Assembly (NCBI GenBank): GCA_947579605.1
Contig: OX388312.1
Span: 31,457,313-31,521,312 of the forward strand
DNA length: 64,000 nt
Direction: 5' to 3'
DNA from: Athripsodes cinereus
Lineage: Eukaryota; Arthropoda; Insecta; Trichoptera; Leptoceridae
Shown here piece by piece: positions 1 through 12,356 of this stretch (the stretch's first letter is position 1; every line of letters starts with the position of its first letter). The notes beneath the pieces were generated by a model. It had not been told where the DNA came from. It searched no databases and was given only the letters and a program-made list of their open reading frames with translations. The position numbers and the translations under genes were made by a program.

Positions 1-651
1 AATAAATATTGATATTTATACATTATATGGAAAAGTAAAGTGACCATATACATATAAATAGTGACTCCCTCTTCATTGACCAGTGAAATACTCTATTGGA
101 GGGGTAGCACGTTAAAATATATGCAGGTAATTATGAAACAAATGTTTTAATAAATTTCATTCGAAATATTTCCTCTATGAGACTCAAAGGCATAAAAACA
201 TTAAATGCGTGGTGACGACTATTAGACGTATGCATAAAATCACACTATTACTGACCTGACGTCTGTGAGACGTAACTATCACAGCACAGGAACATAACAC
301 ACACAACGACAAGGCATTGACGACTGATCGATTGGTCACTAGGATACAGAAAGGTATTGTGAGTGAGGGATGGGGATGGATTGATGGTAGAAAGATATCT
401 AATAATTTCTTGACGAGGTGTCTGTCAGACGTGCACAACTGCGGTAGAAGGTTAACAATAACATTGTTATATGGCAAATGTACCAGTTGGTTGTATTATT
501 CTCAGTAGGTATCTATTGTATTTAGTAAGAAAATGGATATATTTGAGATTCGTGTTGTGGTGATGCCTCCATTGTTCCATATATTTAGTACATTAACAGA
601 TTTTAATTATTACTAAAGGTTATGGTGCCATCCTACTTCATATATACCAAC

Positions 652-682
<31 letters not shown>

Positions 683-1310
683 TATCCTTGTCTTCATATA
701 TATATATACCTACATATATATATATATAGATATATACATATATATCCTTGTCTTCCTATTCCTAAAAGCTTCCTCTACGTTTGGATATCTACATCCGGGA
801 GTCTACGAGCCGACATGACCTGAAAGATAACACTCGTAGCAATACGTGGTCTTACTAGTGAAACATTTAAAATGTGTCTTTTGTGTTTTTATAGAATTAT
901 CTTTTGAATACGTGATGGGTCAAATTGGATTTGAAAAACTGAGTTCATAGGTACCTATTTTCGTATTAAACGATCTTCATTTTATGATGCTTGTCCTTGA
1001 TTTTATAAAGGTAAAAAATAATAATCGTTTTTCATAAATGATTTCGTAATTGACGTTAGGCAAATAAGACACGATTAGTAAATTAACTTGAAAAATATTC
1101 GTAATTCTGATAAGCAACGCAAAAACGCTGTCTAGCTGTGCTGATATTTTTTTGTTGTACCTACCTTTAAAAAAATAAATGTCCCAATAAAAAAAAGCTT
1201 TGAATGAAATTTATTGTATTCCTTTTTGTGATTATAAATTGAAACGAGAATACAAGAAAATTAAATTTGATTAATTAATCTCTGTTCATCAAGTATAATA
1301 AATATTTGAA
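1..1310. other. Intron of the receptor gene (left part), no further exon seen
   Basis: On the minus strand this follows the donor at 1316. I searched the translations for TM5-TM7 signatures (CWLPF, NPxxY) and saw none, so the next exon is beyond the window. Short open frames at 184-508 look random. Confidence 0.6.
645..757. repeat. TA-rich microsatellite with a duplicated block
   Basis: Runs of (TA)n interrupted by a direct duplication of ACATATATATCCTTGTCTTC, at about 674-693 and 734-753. It looks like ordinary slippage plus a short local duplication. Confidence 0.8.
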
Positions 1311-1318
1311 TCTCACCT
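1311..1318 (-). other. Splice donor of the receptor exon
   Basis: Reading on the minus strand, the exon ends CCACAG and continues GTGAGA, a near-consensus donor. It leaves codon phase 0 after Gln194. The open frame reads on for 13 residues (VRFKYLLY...) that do not resemble a receptor TM4-loop sequence, so the reading frame past this point is intronic. Confidence 0.85.
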
Positions 1319-1898
1319 GTGGAATGGCGAAGCACATGGCTAAAATCCATATGGCTATCACAAATTTGATGGCTCGGGATAACTTGGACATAGTGTGGGA
1401 GAGAAATGGATGACAGATCGCCACGTATCTCTCTATGGTGAACGCAGTGATGGTTAACACTGTGGCATTGGCAGAAGTCTCCGCTGCGAAGCCCTGGATG
1501 ATGCAGAACACCTCTCCGAAGATGTAAGGATACTTGTACCAGATGTAGTACATCTCGGGAGGTAGACCACTTATAAGAAGTAGTAAATCAGAAACAGCGA
1601 GACTGAACAAGTAATAGTTCGTTGCTGTGTGCATAGATTTATTTCTAGATATCACTACACATGTACTCACATTACCTATTACTCCCGTAATAAAAATAAT
1701 CACATACATTATAGTTATGGGTATCACTATGTACAGGGGATCTCGTGTTGGACCCCACTGACTTGTGAAATTTTTATAAATCTCAACACCATCATTATCC
1801 TGTTGCACAAGGTTCACTTCTGATATATTCATTATCTCGAAATAGTCAGCGAAAGACTGACTCACTGTCACTGGTAGTTCTTTATAAATATCCAGCAT
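1317..1898 (-). CDS. First coding exon of a PRXamide-type neuropeptide GPCR (pyrokinin/PBAN/CAPA receptor class), partial gene
   Basis: Class A G-protein-coupled receptor of the plasma membrane, expected to bind FXPRLamide or PRVamide-type neuropeptides. The exon encodes 194 residues from ATG at 1898 to IPQ at 1317, then a splice donor. Visible parts: extracellular N-terminus with N-glycosylation sites at N24 (NIS) and N43 (NFT); TM1 about 57-80 with GNV (N76); TM2 about 93-113 with LAVSD (D104); LPPE and FGEVFC with the TM3 cysteine C132; ETSANATVLTITAFT; an ERY version of the DRY motif at 156-158 followed by VAICHPF and HTMSKLSRA; TM4 about 176-193 with W184. The LPPE, ETS.NA and MSKLSRA signatures are typical of pyrokinin/CAPA receptors. 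An in-frame TAA 12 nt before the ATG and an A at -3 support this start. TM5-TM7 must lie to the left of the window. I cannot tell PBAN receptor, diapause hormone receptor and CAPA receptor apart from this half. Confidence 0.9.
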
Positions 1899-3078
1899 AA
1901 TGTTTCTTTATAACATTCTCATTCGCATCACATATTATGTATAAGGGTATTATGAATTACATTCTCAAGCACAAACATAACCGTATAAAACTACACAAGT
2001 ACTAGCAGTAGCCAACATCATAAAGTTTAATATTTCGCTATATATTTTATGAAGGCAGTTCTGCTTCACATTATTATTATATGTATTGTTATTATTTCAG
2101 CAATGGATTGTTTGGTTTACGTTGTTCTAATTGGCAAAGTTCTTATATTTTATTGTAACATTTAGAAACACTTGTCTTTAGCTGGTTCGAGATAATGTTT
2201 TTAATTATCTGTTTTACAATCATAATGATCTTTAAAGATATTGAAAGATTTACATAAACGACTCTTTCTCCTTACATCATACACATTTCATCGTTTTAAT
2301 TTTCTTTTCATTGTAAGAGTTATACTTTGTTATATCTTCCAACAAAGTTCATAAAAAAATACAATTATTACTTTAAAAGGTCACATTTTTGTTTATGATT
2401 TACGATCTATGATTTACCATGTTTATGTTTATGAACAAAGAAAAGTTAAATGATATAAAAGACATTTTATGTTTTTCTTCGGTTAATTTTCATACTTATT
2501 TTGTCTTCAAACGAATCACTTGTTTTTGAATTCAGATGTTTGTGTATTTATTTTTAGATCGATTTTTTTACAATAACCAAAACGTAGGGAAGAAATCTAA
2601 TTTATCTTTTATTTGTGTTATGAAGGAATGTTATTTTTCCTGGTTTCATTTTTTTGAATGGATGCGGTTATTTGCGGGTACATTTGTCAATACTGCAAAT
2701 GTGTTTTTGCTCCCCTTCGTATATTTTTTATTAGACTAGTGCATCTGGTAAGACCATAACATTAAAATATATTGGGTATGAAATTACTTTCTAGGGACAT
2801 ATTCATGTCCAATGCTGCCAATATAATTGAATAATACATATATAGTGAACGCACAATCTCTATGGAATATTTTAAAAAATATATTTTTATTTTTGTTTCA
2901 CTGATTTCACTTTTTCCACAACTTTGCAAGGACTTGAACGGATCTCCATCTTCTTCCAATTCTCGTTTGAGGCATCTGAAAAGAAATAAACATCATGTTT
3001 TAGTTATTTTTATTTATATCGCTGAAGACTCCCTCCCAAACCCGGATATCTCAAAAGTCAGGGACTTGAGTGGTGAAG
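1899..3078. other. No gene recognised; 5' flank or 5' UTR/intron of the receptor
   Basis: AT-rich sequence upstream of the receptor start codon. Any untranslated leader of the receptor would be here or further right, but I see no convincing splice acceptor close to the ATG. The open frames at 2536-2739 and 2862-3089 have low-complexity translations. Confidence 0.5.
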
Positions 3079-3440
3079 TAGTGATGTAACGAGTGTGAGA
3101 TTTTGGATATTCGCGAATGTGAATGCGAATATTGACTTACACGAGCCTGACGGTGCTGGCTTTACTACAGGTTTAAATTTCTATAATTGCTCAAACATTA
3201 AAATTTCGACCCTCCGTCGCCGAATTTTCAAAATGGTATAGGAATGTAAAATATTTCAAAGTCTCCTCGGTTTTCTTAAAGAATATTATTTTCATGCAGT
3301 ACCTTTTTCTACAACATACCGGGTAAGTATACGGTAATTTAACCGAATATCCGATACTTTATTACCAAAATAATATTTGCAAAACCTTCCCATATTTTCT
3401 GCGAATACGAATGCGAAAATGAATATTCGTTACATCACTA
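3079..3440. mobile_element. MITE-like element with 14-bp perfect terminal inverted repeats (hAT-like)
   Basis: The ends are TAGTGATGTAACGA at 3079-3092 and its exact reverse complement at 3427-3440. Subterminal sequences (GCGAATACGAATGCGAAAA on one side, GCGAATGTGAATGCGAATA on the other) continue the imperfect inverted repeat. The length of 362 bp with no open frame fits a non-autonomous DNA transposon. The TAGTG start resembles hAT termini, but I did not find a clear 8-bp duplication at the flanks. A weaker relative of one end occurs near 11,971 (TAGTGATGTCAATAACGAA). Confidence 0.7.
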
Positions 3441-4839
3441 ATCCAAATCCGAGCAATTTCTTATACATGCACGCCAATTTCTTTTACTAAACACATAGTG
3501 AGTGACAAAGCAATGTAGTTTTCAGATGTTTTCGCTTTAAAAATACTTCTTTTTTAGATGAATATACTATCTTATTCATATTTTAATCAACATGTCCAAA
3601 TATTTTCCCATCTCACAATATTTTAGCAGTCATTTTACCCAGCGATAGATAAGACAAAATTATTTTATTTTCATTCTTCTTTAACCACGACCAAGTTTCA
3701 CTTAAATATATTAGAACAGTAAACGTAATGCAAGTAATACATAATTTGTTAATCATCAAATTTCCCAAAAGCTTTTTTTGAAATTCCACTAGCCGACATA
3801 AATATTATCTTGATTATCATTAGACATGAAGGGTAATTAATTATTTACAAACAATTTCTCTTTAAAATCAGGAGATGTTCCCAAGTTGTTGTCATTGTTA
3901 TCAAATAGAAAATTGAATTTTATTAGGCAAATATTTTATTACGAACACGGAAAAAACATTTCTGTTAGCTTTAAAAGCACGCGCTTCCGCACTCCGTGGT
4001 AACGACAGGCATTGACTTTAAAGTCAGCTACAAAGGACGATGGGCGACTTGTAAGTTTTTTCAAATATATATCTTGGTTTTTGTTTTAAGCCTAATACAA
4101 CCTTATACCTACACCTTTGACAGTAAGCTATAAAGGAGAAACATGAATTCATATGAAAGCTTTTCCGTGAAAAGCGGCGGATTATCCTCCCACAATTTAA
4201 TGTAATGAGCCACATTGCTCGAAAACGCTATCGTTAGCCATCAGAAACAAAAGTTGCCTTTGAACTGCTGGCTGATGTTTGAGAATTGAGAATACAAAAA
4301 AAACTAGCCTTCAACTGTTTTGTAACTACATAGTACAACAAAAATAGACTAACAAAGAGTTTTTTTTTGTGATAGGCATCGTAAAAGAAAATAACAAATT
4401 ATTTTGATAATATCTAATGAAAGTATATACATAATATATAATATTCAGTGATTTAATTACATATATCGCCTTATGTGTTCTGCAAAGGAGATAATGTACT
4501 AAAATAGTATGATATGGCATTGCTTGTATTATATATCAGATTTACACAACCATTGGAAGCTTTACTAAAGATCTAATGAAGACAACTTTTACACGCTTTA
4601 CCTTCTGTTTATTATTTTGTTTCATGTATTTGGAGAATAAAATGAATGCTTATCAGTTTGAAATAAATATTAGCTTATGATTTAATTTAACTTTTTAAAA
4701 GTATTCTTGCTGTGGTATTTGACATAAAAATATAGAACAATGAATGACGTGCTTTCATACGAAAGGATTAAAAATTAATTAACTACAAAAGACTAGACTA
4801 TTTAAAGTGACTTCAAAAGCTTTTGCAATCCTCCGTATA
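3441..4839. other. No gene or recognisable repeat
   Basis: AT-rich sequence. The short open frames at 4024-4215 and 4326-4520 show no family signature. Confidence 0.5.
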
Positions 4840-4840
4840 T

Positions 4841-4990
4841 ATGGGTTAGTTGGAAGATATCGCGCTTCTGCGATAAACTCGCCCATTGCACAGATTTATT
4901 TGTCTGGTTCTACAATATTTATATTTTAATAATGTTTGTTTTTTTGTGCAATAAAGATTTTATTATTATTATTATTATTATTATGTATGT
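4841..4990 (+). repeat. Dispersed repeat family B (LINE/SINE 3' tail), ending in (ATT)n
   Basis: Starts GGGTTAGTTGGAAGATATCG, then CGATAAACTCGCCC, an AATAAAG-like stretch, and ends in (ATT)n at 4968-4984. The same unit recurs at 19,438, 52,667 and, on the minus strand, at 51,660. The 3'-anchored copies with simple-repeat tails show that it is retrotransposed. The mother element is not determined. Confidence 0.7.
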
Positions 4991-6368
4991 ATATCTTACA
5001 TGATTATAATTTGATTTAGTTTCATTTTATTGTAGATCAACACGATTCCAGAAGATATCTATCATTGTACAGAAAAAACATTTTGTATTAAGTCTAATGA
5101 TTAGATACATTCATTTCTTGAGCATTGATTGGCTCTCCAACCAATGTTTGTGTAATAGATACTAAGTACTTCTTACGTTATTATGCTTAATAAATGTTCT
5201 CATACAATAGCTATGCTATACGTAGGAATTGTGTAGGATATTTCTATAATTATGTAGGTATAATATATTATAAGTGAGCTCCTATTGTCACGAAACTCTG
5301 TGTAGAGCTTCTTACATACCTACTTAATGTTTGTCATGAAACTTTCTTACTACTTGTGGCATGTAAAGCTCATCGTCAAATCAAAACCAGTTAATCAGTT
5401 TATCTCTTGAGTTATCTTTTATCTCTTTTACATACTGTTAAAGTTGTAATCTGTGAAACGCAATTTAAATTTTACAATATTTCCTTATAACTATGGTATT
5501 CGCTCACTTCAAAACGTTTGTGTATTGTATTTTTTAATTTCTTATATATCTAGCTGTACCCTCACGATGCATTCCATGTATGGCATGCAACGCTACATAG
5601 TTTTTTCGCTCATTTCTCATATATGCAAGCCAATTTTTGCTACTTAACATGCGTGCATCCGTGAGCTTTTGATCTATCTGGTCAATCCACGCAGTTTTTA
5701 GATGTCCACATTTTCAAATTTTTCTCTATTGTTTTACTATAGTTTAATATATATTGGACATACCTTCAAAGAATAAATTCATGAGCATTATCATTTCAAC
5801 TTTAATTGTATATGGTGTCTGTTACGCCCTTTCTATTGTATTAATGTTTTCCTTCATGTTGTATTATTGTAGGTAATGTTGATGAACACAAGTGTCCTGT
5901 AAAGGACCTACGGGAGATGTTGAAAAATAAATAAATAAATAAATAAAATAAATCAACCCTCTAGAAATAAGCATTTTACTAACTTAGGAGGTGTAAAAGA
6001 TATATTTGGGATTATAATGCCTAAACACATGTTCATCTTTCAATAAAGACTAGGATCTTTAAGTAGTACAAATTATGGAAATATTTGCCATAATTATCAA
6101 CATCATCCAATCACGCAGTTTTCTTTACGGGATAGGCAGAATGGATTGAAAGTCGCTTTTTTATTCTAACAGACACATGTCGCTTCATTCACTATCGTGC
6201 ACTTTTTAATGCATGAGTGCCTATTAAATGTGCTTAACACGTAACCTTTTTGTACGACCTGATTAATTGAATGATTTTTCCATTTCACCCCGGACGCTAT
6301 CATCCCCTAGAAACATTTCTTTCAGCTGGGTGTGTGTCTTACAAGGAAATTTTTGATTGTATAAAATA
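4991..6368. other. No gene; AAAT-rich tail at 5923-5953
   Basis: Contains an (AAAT)n run at about 5929-5953, preceded by TGATGAACACAAGTGTCCTG, resembling the 3' end of a retroposed LINE whose body I cannot identify. The open frame at 5453-5647 is not recognisable. Confidence 0.5.
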
Positions 6369-6640
6369 AACATACATACATACATACCATCACGGCATAT
6401 CCCACAAGTGGGGTAGCCAGCAGACCAGCCGCATATAAAACATGCAACATGTCCTCTCCGTGCCAATATAAAATCAAGACATTCAGGATGGGTGGCAAAC
6501 CTCATCGCCGAATTTAAAATGTAAAATGTCTTATTTTTTCGAACACCTGCCTTTTACAGGACACTCGTAAACTAATGGAGAAGAGTGGGAGACCAATTCT
6601 TTACCGGGTACTCCACGGGATATATTATACTTTATATAAT
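6369..6640 (-). mobile_element. Family A repeat (most complete copy), non-autonomous retroposon with RTE-like 3' tail
   Basis: On the minus strand, from right to left: GGTAAAGAATTGGTCTCCC, GAGTGTCCTGTAAAAGGCAG, TTCGGCGATGAGGTTTGCCA, CATGTTGCATGTTTTATATG, CTGGCTACCCCACTTGTGGG, GATATGCCGTGATGGTATG, then a (TATG)n tail. The same blocks in the same order recur at least six times in the window. A small open frame (MRFATHPECLDFI...CGICRDG) is a by-product of the consensus and is broken in other copies. The 3' tail closely matches that of the RTE LINE at 55,054. The total length is about 270 bp. I see no clear Pol III A/B boxes, so calling it a SINE is an inference. Confidence 0.75.
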
Positions 6641-7285
6641 TAATTTTGTATGTTGATCTTTATACTACAATATTGCCATTGTTATTATTGGACAACAGTT
6701 AAGTGTCATTTACGTGCCACAGCACCTGAAGGACGCTGTACAATTTATCAATTCTAGGCCATTAATAATTCATCGCTCTCAATACCAACAACATGCTTGT
6801 TGGATCTTCAACTTATCTGTTTTGTGGCCAAATGTCACGTTCTACAAAACATTATACCAAAGCAACAATTTCAAACAAAACAACAAATAAATAGATAATA
6901 TCTTTCAAATCACAAAGTGCTGTGGTCAGGAGTTTTTTCTTTAGACAGTAGATTTCACAAGACAAGGACTTAAAAACTGGAGCAAACAAAAACAAAAAAA
7001 GGGGAACAAAATAACAAAATAAAATGAATTTACAACTTAACGAGTAGGTATACATGAAATAAATCAAAATGTTGTTTTTGTTTATATGCGAGAATATCGA
7101 CAGTAGTTCTCTACGTAGGATTTTTGTCCTATTTTTGCAGTTTGTACGTTTGTGAATAAAAAGACTAAAGATTTTTCGTTTCGTTATTTTTTATATATCT
7201 ATCTAATTAGAAATATTTTTTAAAATTCTTGTGGACCACAAAAAGTCTATAGGAAAAGATCCCAGTGAAAGCATTTTTTTTCTTC
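6641..7285. other. No gene recognised
   Basis: AT-rich. The open frame at 6852-7067 is low-complexity and unsupported. Confidence 0.5.
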
Positions 7286-7545
7286 CCTTAATCTTTCTTG
7301 TGAAGTGCCTGGTAAAGAATAGACCTCCTTTTTTTGTAAGATTTCGAGTGTCCTGTAAAAGGTGGTATTTTGTAAAACATCACGTTTTAAGATATTTAAA
7401 ATATTCAATTCAGCGATGAGGTTTTTACATACATCATGAATATCTTAACTTTTATTAGTATGCAGAGAACGATTCGCATGCTTATTGTAAACAGTTGATC
7501 CACTGGCCAACTCACTTGTGCGGGATACCGTGATGGGACAGATAC
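7286..7545 (+). mobile_element. Family A repeat copy, diverged
   Basis: Blocks in order: CCTGGTAAAGAATAG, TTTCGAGTGTCCTGTAAAAG, AATTCAGCGATGAGGTTT, then near 7500 CTGGCCAACTCACTTGTGCG and GGGATACCGTGATGG. The centre is more diverged than in the copy at 6369, and the TATG tail is lost. Confidence 0.65.
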
Positions 7546-8943
7546 ATAAGTGGTTAACAATAAACTTTAAAAATATTTTATGTTTGTACTTAAATTATGC
7601 AGGTATATTTGACTTCAATGGATTGAAGAAAAGTTCTTATAAATCATAATATAATATATAAAAAGTTTAATGCATATTTAACCCAAAAAACTCAGGGTTA
7701 CATCAAGGGAAATTGATCGAAGAAACAGATGTGAAGAACATGAACAATGTATTCCGTATCATAAAATATTAACTTTGTTTATAGAGGTACAGTGTAGTAG
7801 TAGTAGTGAGATGCGACACCGGGATGGGTATAATAAATATATCGAAACAAAAGTCGTGATTCTGAAGTTGATGCAATATAAACTTTGGAAATGTTTATAC
7901 TAAGTTATGAAAATAAATTAAATGACTTGTATCAAAGTTTACCACATTCTCCGTGTTGTATTCTTTCATCTTTTTATAGCTCAGAATAAATTATAATATC
8001 ATGTCTATAAAGACACAGATTGTATTTTTTTTTAAATATAAGTTTTATATGGTCAATCAACGTATAGAAATGTAATGTTTGTATAGTACTTACTTGGAAT
8101 ATTTTTTTAAAAGTTCATTTATATATGATTAAAATAGATTTAAAATAAAACACTGTATTACATTCACTATCGAAAATAAATATTATTTATAGTGAAAGAA
8201 ATACAGTGTATAGAAATGTGAGTAATCACGTTGGGGTCACCAATGTAGAAGTATAAATAACTTCTGAAAATGTTATTTTAATATATTTACAAAAATGAAA
8301 TAATGCGACTAGTATCGAGATTTGTACAGATCTGTCAAAGGAAGCATTTATTTTTTTATTTAGTTTTCCTGTTGTAAGTAGTTTTGAGTTCTTGATACAT
8401 GACTTAAATCTTTCATGATAATGTATAAGAAGGTCGGCGTAGCACGTACCTACGCCACAAACGTAAAATATTTTTTTTACGTCTTATCAGTTTATTGATA
8501 ATAAAGTCTAAAATATATGGAACATAAAAGGTCGCTTGAAATGAATTTGTTTCAACCTGCAAGTTTACCTGTTTACAGGACCAATATTTTACAGGTGACA
8601 TGCTATGAAAGATACACATAAAATATTAGGTATATCGAAAAAGTAACGTTGAAAATGTATTTTTCATAAATAAGTATACCACAGCTCTTGATATGCTAAA
8701 ATCATAAACATAATGTCACTTATCTTAAATGCCTTAATTTCGAAGTAAAGAGAACAGTATATATGATATAGTATAGGGGGCTTTAGCTTTATACTAATAG
8801 TAGCACTTCGGATATTCGATTAGGAGATTGAATCTATTGCGTTCGAATCTCGTTTCTGACTTGTAGTATTATACGAAATTATATTTTTAGAAATAAAAAC
8901 TTTAAAAAAATTATAACATATATGTACTACCTACTAATACACA
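7546..8943. other. No gene; possible decayed tRNA-like piece near 8,805-8,880
   Basis: Mostly AT-rich. GCGTTCGAATCTCG at about 8839-8852 resembles a Pol III B box, but no convincing A box is present. Confidence 0.4.
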
Positions 8944-9658
8944 ATAAAGCCAATTCTGAATCATAAAATAGTTTAGTTGCACTAACTAAGTGTAAGGAGA
9001 TAGTTGAGTCATAATATTTAGTTCAAATTCGAATTCACAGTTTTCCGTACTAAAACTAATTTAGTTAGCTAATTCATTTTGACACCTTAGTACAACTATA
9101 AATTTCGAGAATCTATGGATTTCGTATTCAGAATGAAATTTTAGTTGACATCTGACAACTACATTATTTGTATTTGGCAGAATTTTATTCACGACTTTTA
9201 ATGTGCGAATATTATTAGTTGTTGTCATTTTGCCGCAGAATATTGCTATATTTTGGAAGTTTAAAGTTGTTTTTTCAATTCAAAGTAAAAAATGGATATT
9301 TTAGGGTCCTCGCAAATCTTGGCATCTATAAATTGTAAAATTATACCACCACCGACGCAAATGCGAACGTCAAAATATACCGGCAAATCTGACATTTCAC
9401 AATTTTCACGCGCGACAACTATTAAATTGTTGCCAGAAGTGTAAATCGGAACGTGAAAAACATTTTTTATTGCGGCATCACCGACTAATATTTGTTTGTC
9501 CCATAGATTTTACCGTTTGCCCTTGGTGGCTATCGATTTTATAGTTGTTTATAGTTCGTAACTAATACTGAATACGAATTTGTACTATAATGACTTATAT
9601 AAGTCAACTATTATGAGTTAATTTAGTTAGTTCATCAAGATTCAGAATTGGCCTTTAT
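8944..9658. mobile_element. MITE-like element with about 20-bp terminal inverted repeats
   Basis: The ends match as ATAAAG(C/G)CAATTCTGAATC at 8944 and, inverted, at 9658. Inner sequences extend the inversion imperfectly (CTAACTAA blocks, GTACAACTATAAA against the inverted TTTATAGTTGTTTATAG region). It is 715 bp with no open frame. A TA or ATA target duplication is possible but ambiguous because the flanks are AT-rich. The superfamily is undetermined. Confidence 0.65.
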
Positions 9659-10614
9659 ATGTGGATTTAAAATTGCTATGGTGTTCGTAGGTACTTATAA
9701 ACATAGTAACTGTGAACATACCAGTAGGTACAACGAGAATTGGGTTATTTTTGTAATATTTCCTGTTATATGATGTTCTGATATCTAAATAATATTCCAA
9801 TCCAGGAAGATAATAATATTAAATGTTAATTTGAAGATATTTGTGTCTCAGGAGTCTAGATGTGGTGTCACAAAGTTCCATGGCTCTCATGAGACATTAG
9901 CATTTACCCTATCACGTAGAGGCGATAAGATAATGTTACAATTGAGGTACCTAAGTTATGTTGAAAGTAGCCAACACACAAAAATATCTCTGAGATGAAA
10001 TGATAAAAGTCATTTATAGGTTCTCAAGTATTAAGTATAAGACACATTCGAATATTTTTTTTTGTGTAATGGTTCTTTTCTGTTTAAATACGCTCACTCA
10101 TAAATGTCACCTTCTTATGTCTTCTTATAGATAAATTTACTTAATGTTCTACGAATAAACTTATTTCTTTAAATGCTCTGATGTTCTTGAATGTTGTAGA
10201 AATTAGGGTAGTAGAGTGATATGAAGATCCCTGATAGGGATGGCAAGTATGAGAGGCTGCAAAGAATTTATAGATTTATAGATTTATAGATTTACTCCAG
10301 ATCAGAAGGTGACTTACCAAATGTATGTAATGAAACTCGCGATTGTTATTAAGATAATTTATTATTACACACAGTTTTGCAAATACGAATAATGTTACAC
10401 TAAATTTATAGAGAGAATGTAAAACGTATGTGTGGTCAGCCAGGCAGGGAGAACTAGAATGATTTTGGATTGTGAGAATATTCTTATCACAATCCAATAA
10501 ATGACGTCATCCCAGCTGACCACAATACTCTTTGGTGTTGCCTGTTCACTAAAATGTGACTACCTGTGAGCTTTAAAAAGTTGTAAGTTGTCGAATACCT
10601 ACAAAAGAACAAAA
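9659..10614. other. No gene recognised
   Basis: AT-rich. GATTTATA is repeated three times in tandem at about 10,270-10,294. Confidence 0.5.
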
Positions 10615-11165
10615 ATTAAGACATTCAAGATGATTAGAAAACCTAATCGCCAAATGTTTAGAGTATTTACTGTTTTTTTTATTGATTAACTGGATTTGGG
10701 TGCAGATGACGAAACCAATCAGAAACCTCGATTGGAGAACCATGTTTACACAATGCAACATTGTGCAAAATCTAAGCGGAAGAAGTGAGAAAAATGAGAT
10801 CCCAAGAAGATGGATGCTTCTAAGGTTTGCATAAAGCGTCTCTCGATTGGTGGACCTTACATCGTGACAGTGAGAATAATGGAATTGGTGAACGTTGTCC
10901 ATGGACACCGAAAGTGATCACTTAAGCCAGCCTAGAGCCAATTCGTAAGCGTTGGGACACCTTTCTCACTTCTTCCGATTAGATTTTGAACAATGTTGCA
11001 TTGTGTAAACATGGTTCTCTAATCGAGGTTTCTGATTGGCTAATCGGCAAGTTTTAGATGAATTATGCCTATTTTTTTTTATCAATTACCTGCTTTTAAC
11101 AGGTCACTCAAAAACTATCGTAAAAAAGTTGGAAACCAATTTTTGCCGGGTGATCAATGGAACGA
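10615..11165. repeat. Composite inverted repeat (family D) flanked by family A pieces
   Basis: Two arms of about 78 bp, 10,715-10,792 and 10,962-11,039, are inverted copies with a few mismatches (CCAATCAGAAACCTCGAT ... CGGAAGAAGTGAGAAA). The spacer contains GAACGTTGTCC and GAGCCAATTCGTAAGCGTTG, which recur at 43,060-43,260. Outside the arms lie family A fragments (minus-strand CATCTTGAATGTCTTAATTT at about 10,610-10,660; CCTGCTTTTAACAGG at 11,090). Confidence 0.7.
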
Positions 11166-12356
11166 AATATATATTTCTTTGGTTCAGATGATTTATTCTT
11201 AATCGTGTAGATAAATTTCTTTAAAAGTGCGTATTGAAAATAATAGTATAGATTACTACATTATATATTATACTTTCCGTTATTTAGGTAATGTGTTCTC
11301 ATACTTTATGTACAGTTATTCTCTTTATAATGGTTTAACTCAGACACGTTTGAAACTTCTTCAAAGAGCAACTTTTCAGTTTTAATGTTGGTAATTCTGT
11401 TCGCACTGAAACGCCTGTCACTTTTTCTCAAGATTTCATTTTGGATAACACTACTGCTGCTGCAAAGAATAATCCATAAAGAATATTTAATTTAATAGTT
11501 TTCTCTCTTTATTTATCTTCCATCCATCTTTTTGATAATTCATGTTAAGGGATTAATAAATATTTCTTTTGGACGAGGAGGAAGAATGGGTAACTAGGTA
11601 AAGTTTAAGTTCTTTTTCTGTTTTATACAAAACTTACGCAAAACTTTAGCTGAAAATTTAAAGTTTATTATCTTCCTTGAAATTCGTACATTTTAGTTTT
11701 GCAAGTTGTGTGACGTTTGCAAAAGTTCTATAGTGTAAAAAAACCTTAATTGAAATTTATAAATTTTTAAATATTCTAGATTTTATTATTTTTTTTATAA
11801 TTTATTATAGTTTTTAAAGTAAAATAAATACAGCTGAAAAACTTTAAACTGCTCTCACTGCTTATCTCACAAGAGACTTACACAGCGAGAGAAGAGATCG
11901 TGATTTGTAAAGAATAAAAAAAAATATCTTCTTCGTGTGTTGTGTCATGGGTCGTGGGGGGACCTGATTAATAGTGATGTCAATAACGAATATTTTTTCA
12001 TACCAAGTTCCGAAAGATTGTGCAAGCAAAAAAATACCCATGATTAAATAACGGGTATATTACCGGTACCAAATAATATATATCCCAATATTCTCTATTT
12101 TACTACAGATGTTTCTTAGATTTCGAACTATTTTACACTGTGTAAACATGATTTTCCGTTTGAGATATCTGATTGTTTTTGTCTTATATAAGTCAAATCT
12201 GAGAATAATGCTGAACAAGAGTGTCCTATGATGTGAATGAACTAACCAATAAATAAATTAAAATATATTCATTCAGTTTTCTTATTTAATCATTTGAACT
12301 TAGTTATTTTCAATAATTCAAGAGTTTTTGTGTTTACGCTGTGGAAATCCATTTTT
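11166..12356. other. No gene; scattered repeat pieces
   Basis: A short family D piece (TGTGTAAACATGATTTTCCG) is seen near 12,140, and one MITE-end-like piece near 11,971. Otherwise AT-rich. Confidence 0.45.

Noticed and set aside
8805..8880. tRNA or SINE head from GCGTTCGAATCTCG
   Set aside because: Only a B-box-like stretch; no A box or acceptor stem pairing found.
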